Positions 62,859 through 64,000 of a stretch of DNA of 64,000 nt are shown here, piece after piece. The translations under genes and the position numbers were made by a program. The notes below the pieces were generated by a model. It did not search any database. It saw only the letters and a program-made list of their open reading frames with translations, and was not told where the DNA came from. Within the stretch, counting starts at the first letter, position 1; each line of letters starts with the position of its first letter. The DNA is from Paramagnetospirillum kuznetsovii (GTDB lineage: Bacteria > Pseudomonadota > Alphaproteobacteria > Rhodospirillales > Magnetospirillaceae), in NCBI RefSeq assembly GCF_003284725.1, contig NZ_PGTO01000001.1, positions 1 through 64,000 of the forward strand, in the 5' to 3' direction.

Positions 62859-63245
62859 AGCGTCGAACTCGCCGCGATCATTGACGTAATCCGCCGGGTC
62901 GTATGCATGCGACGCCAGGACCAGGCAAACCGAGTCCGGCCGGCGCACCGTGATATCCACCCAGGACAGGGGGGGCAGGTGCAGCGCCAGGCGGGGACTG
63001 TCCAGGGTGAAACTCGCCCGCCCCCAGGGCGAGATCACCGACAGATCAAGGCTGCCGTGCAAACACAAGATACCCTGATGGCAGGTCCGGTGGGCATGGC
63101 CGCCGCGATGGCCGCCCTCGGGCAGTTCGTACATGAAGAAGACGCGGCGGACCTCGAAGGGGAAGTGGCCCGGCGTTTCGGCGAAGGCCAGCGCGCCGCG
63201 CTCGTCGCGAAATTCCGGCAGGGTGATCAGGGCGGGGCCGCTCAC
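62847..63245 (-). CDS. dTDP-sugar 3,4-ketoisomerase, FdtA/QdtA-like cupin
   Basis: A 132-residue WxcM-like cupin. The family HxxxH-type cluster is GGHRGGHAHRTCHQ, with IFVLHGSLDL-like GILCLHGSLDL and ADYVNDRGEF at the C-terminus. FdtA and QdtA isomerise dTDP-4-keto-6-deoxyglucose to the 3-keto sugar before amination by an aminotransferase. That partner should lie beyond the right edge. The start is a GTG overlapping the stop of the GT2 gene (GTGA). Sequence alone does not separate FdtA from QdtA. Confidence 0.82.
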   Translation of the reverse strand: MSGPALITLPEFRDERGALAFAETPGHFPFEVRRVFFMYELPEGGHRGGHAHRTCHQGILCLHGSLDLSVISPWGRASFTLDSPRLALHLPPLSWVDITVRRPDSVCLVLASHAYDPADYVNDRGEFDALIA

Positions 63246-64000
63246 TCGTGCACCTCACCGATCACCGCTTCCGGCTTGCGGTTGACCGCGTCGAAGATAC
63301 GCCACAGATATTCGCCGATTAGCCCCAGCATCACCATGATCAGGCCGGAAAACAGGCTGACCAGCGCCGCCAGGGTGGGGAACCCGGCCGCCGGGCTGCC
63401 GTTGATCAGGGCGAAGCCGACCACGTAGAGGCCGTAGAGAAAACCGAGGACGGCGGCGCCGACGCCCAGCATGGTCATGAAGCGGATCGGCCGCACCGAG
63501 AAGCCGGTGAAGGTGTCGACGAACAGGTTGAGCTTCTTGGTGAAGGTCCAGCGCGACTTGCCGTGTCGGCGCGCCACCCGGTCGTAGGTGATGATGGACG
63601 GCGCGAAACCCAGCCAGTAGGCGTAAAGGTTGATGTTGACGCATTTGGGGCCGTTGACGATATGGCCCACCATGGCGCGATCCACCAGCATGAAGTCGAA
63701 GCCGCCGGTGGGATAGTCGGCGATCACCAGCCATTTCAGCAGGCGGTAATACATCATGGAAAACAGCTTGGAATCGGCGGGATCATCGCGGGTGGCGCGC
63801 ACGGCGATCATGAACTTCTCGCCGTCCAGCCAGCGTTTGACCATGTCCAGCAGCAATTCGGGGGGATCCTGCAGATCGGCCGACAGGGTGGCGACGCAAT
63901 CGCCGGTGGCCAGACCGATGCCGCTTTTCATGGCGGGGAAGGATCCGAAATTGCGGGTATGGCGGGCGACCTTCACCCGCTTATCCTTGGCGTGAAGATC
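63242..64000 (-). CDS. GT2 glycosyltransferase, partial at the window edge
   Basis: The frame is open to the right edge, so the start lies outside the window. The visible 252 residues hold the C-terminal part of a DPM1/GtrB-like enzyme. RNFGSFPAMKSGI and LSADLQDPPELL are the donor and metal motifs, then two TM segments follow (LGVGAAVLGFLYGLYVVGFALI, ALVSLFSGLIMVMLGLIGEYLW). It likely loads a sugar onto undecaprenyl phosphate. A GTG at 63976 is not a start, since the residues before it (AKDKR) continue the fold. It overlaps the FdtA-like start. Confidence 0.82.
   Translation of the reverse strand, partial: DLHAKDKRVKVARHTRNFGSFPAMKSGIGLATGDCVATLSADLQDPPELLLDMVKRWLDGEKFMIAVRATRDDPADSKLFSMMYYRLLKWLVIADYPTGGFDFMLVDRAMVGHIVNGPKCVNINLYAYWLGFAPSIITYDRVARRHGKSRWTFTKKLNLFVDTFTGFSVRPIRFMTMLGVGAAVLGFLYGLYVVGFALINGSPAAGFPTLAALVSLFSGLIMVMLGLIGEYLWRIFDAVNRKPEAVIGEVHE

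Overview
The window looks like chromosomal DNA of a GC-rich alphaproteobacterium, most likely a Rhodospirillales member close to Magnetospirillum. The evidence is the roughly 180-kDa-class NAD-glutamate dehydrogenase, the DUF3576 lipoprotein, the leuS-lptE-holA order, an abundant Gram-negative porin and the strong GC bias. This assignment is inference from gene content; no database was searched.

Layout. Bases 129-17240 are mostly minus-strand genes. They comprise two tandem TrkH potassium transporters, a carbamoyltransferase cassette (SxtJ-like, DUF5989, NodU/SxtI-like), a GmhA-like sugar isomerase, NAD-glutamate dehydrogenase, DNA polymerase III delta, LptE, LeuRS and a DUF3576 lipoprotein. 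One plus-strand UDP-glucuronate decarboxylase-like gene lies at 3311-4258. A plus-strand porin (17557-18891) with a strong terminator is followed by two tandem SPINDLY-type O-GlcNAc transferases (18962-23862) whose 3' ends are nearly identical.

From 24028 to the right edge the window is a large surface-glycan locus of nearly 40 kb. It opens with a winged-helix regulator, whose promoter carries two copies of GTTCA-N5-TGAAC, and an overlapping NusG/RfaH paralogue. An ops-like element lies just before the first sugar gene. The first block (25180-32327) is a nonulosonic-acid pathway: SDR, LegC-like aminotransferase, NeuC/LegG, NeuD/LegH, NeuB/LegI, a PseA/WbpG amidotransferase and NeuA/LegF. Then come a radical SAM protein and an unknown protein (32390-35789), a compact acyl module (AAC(3)-like transferase, ketoreductase, unknown, ACP, acyl ligase; 35880-39793), an RfbH-type 3-dehydratase with an SDR, and a GT2 plus a YfhO-like membrane protein (39790-46403). 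A PtmE-like nucleotidyltransferase and HisF/HisH paralogues follow (46501-48961). The rest holds a pyruvyltransferase, an AsnB-like amidotransferase, a PglK-like ABC flippase, a TIM-barrel isomerase, an SDR, membrane proteins, glycosyltransferases, a methyltransferase and an FdtA-like ketoisomerase.

How it fits together. The most informative link joins the PseA/WbpG amidotransferase (30367-31626) to the HisF/HisH paralogues 16 kb away. The HisF has lost the catalytic Asp130 (Gln130 here). Together with the PtmE-like enzyme this points to an acetamidino-legionaminic-acid-type sugar made through GDP-sugars. The acyl module may supply a hydroxyacyl decoration. The OGT pair suggests protein O-glycosylation as well. 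No tRNA, rRNA, CRISPR array, transposase or integrase gene was found.
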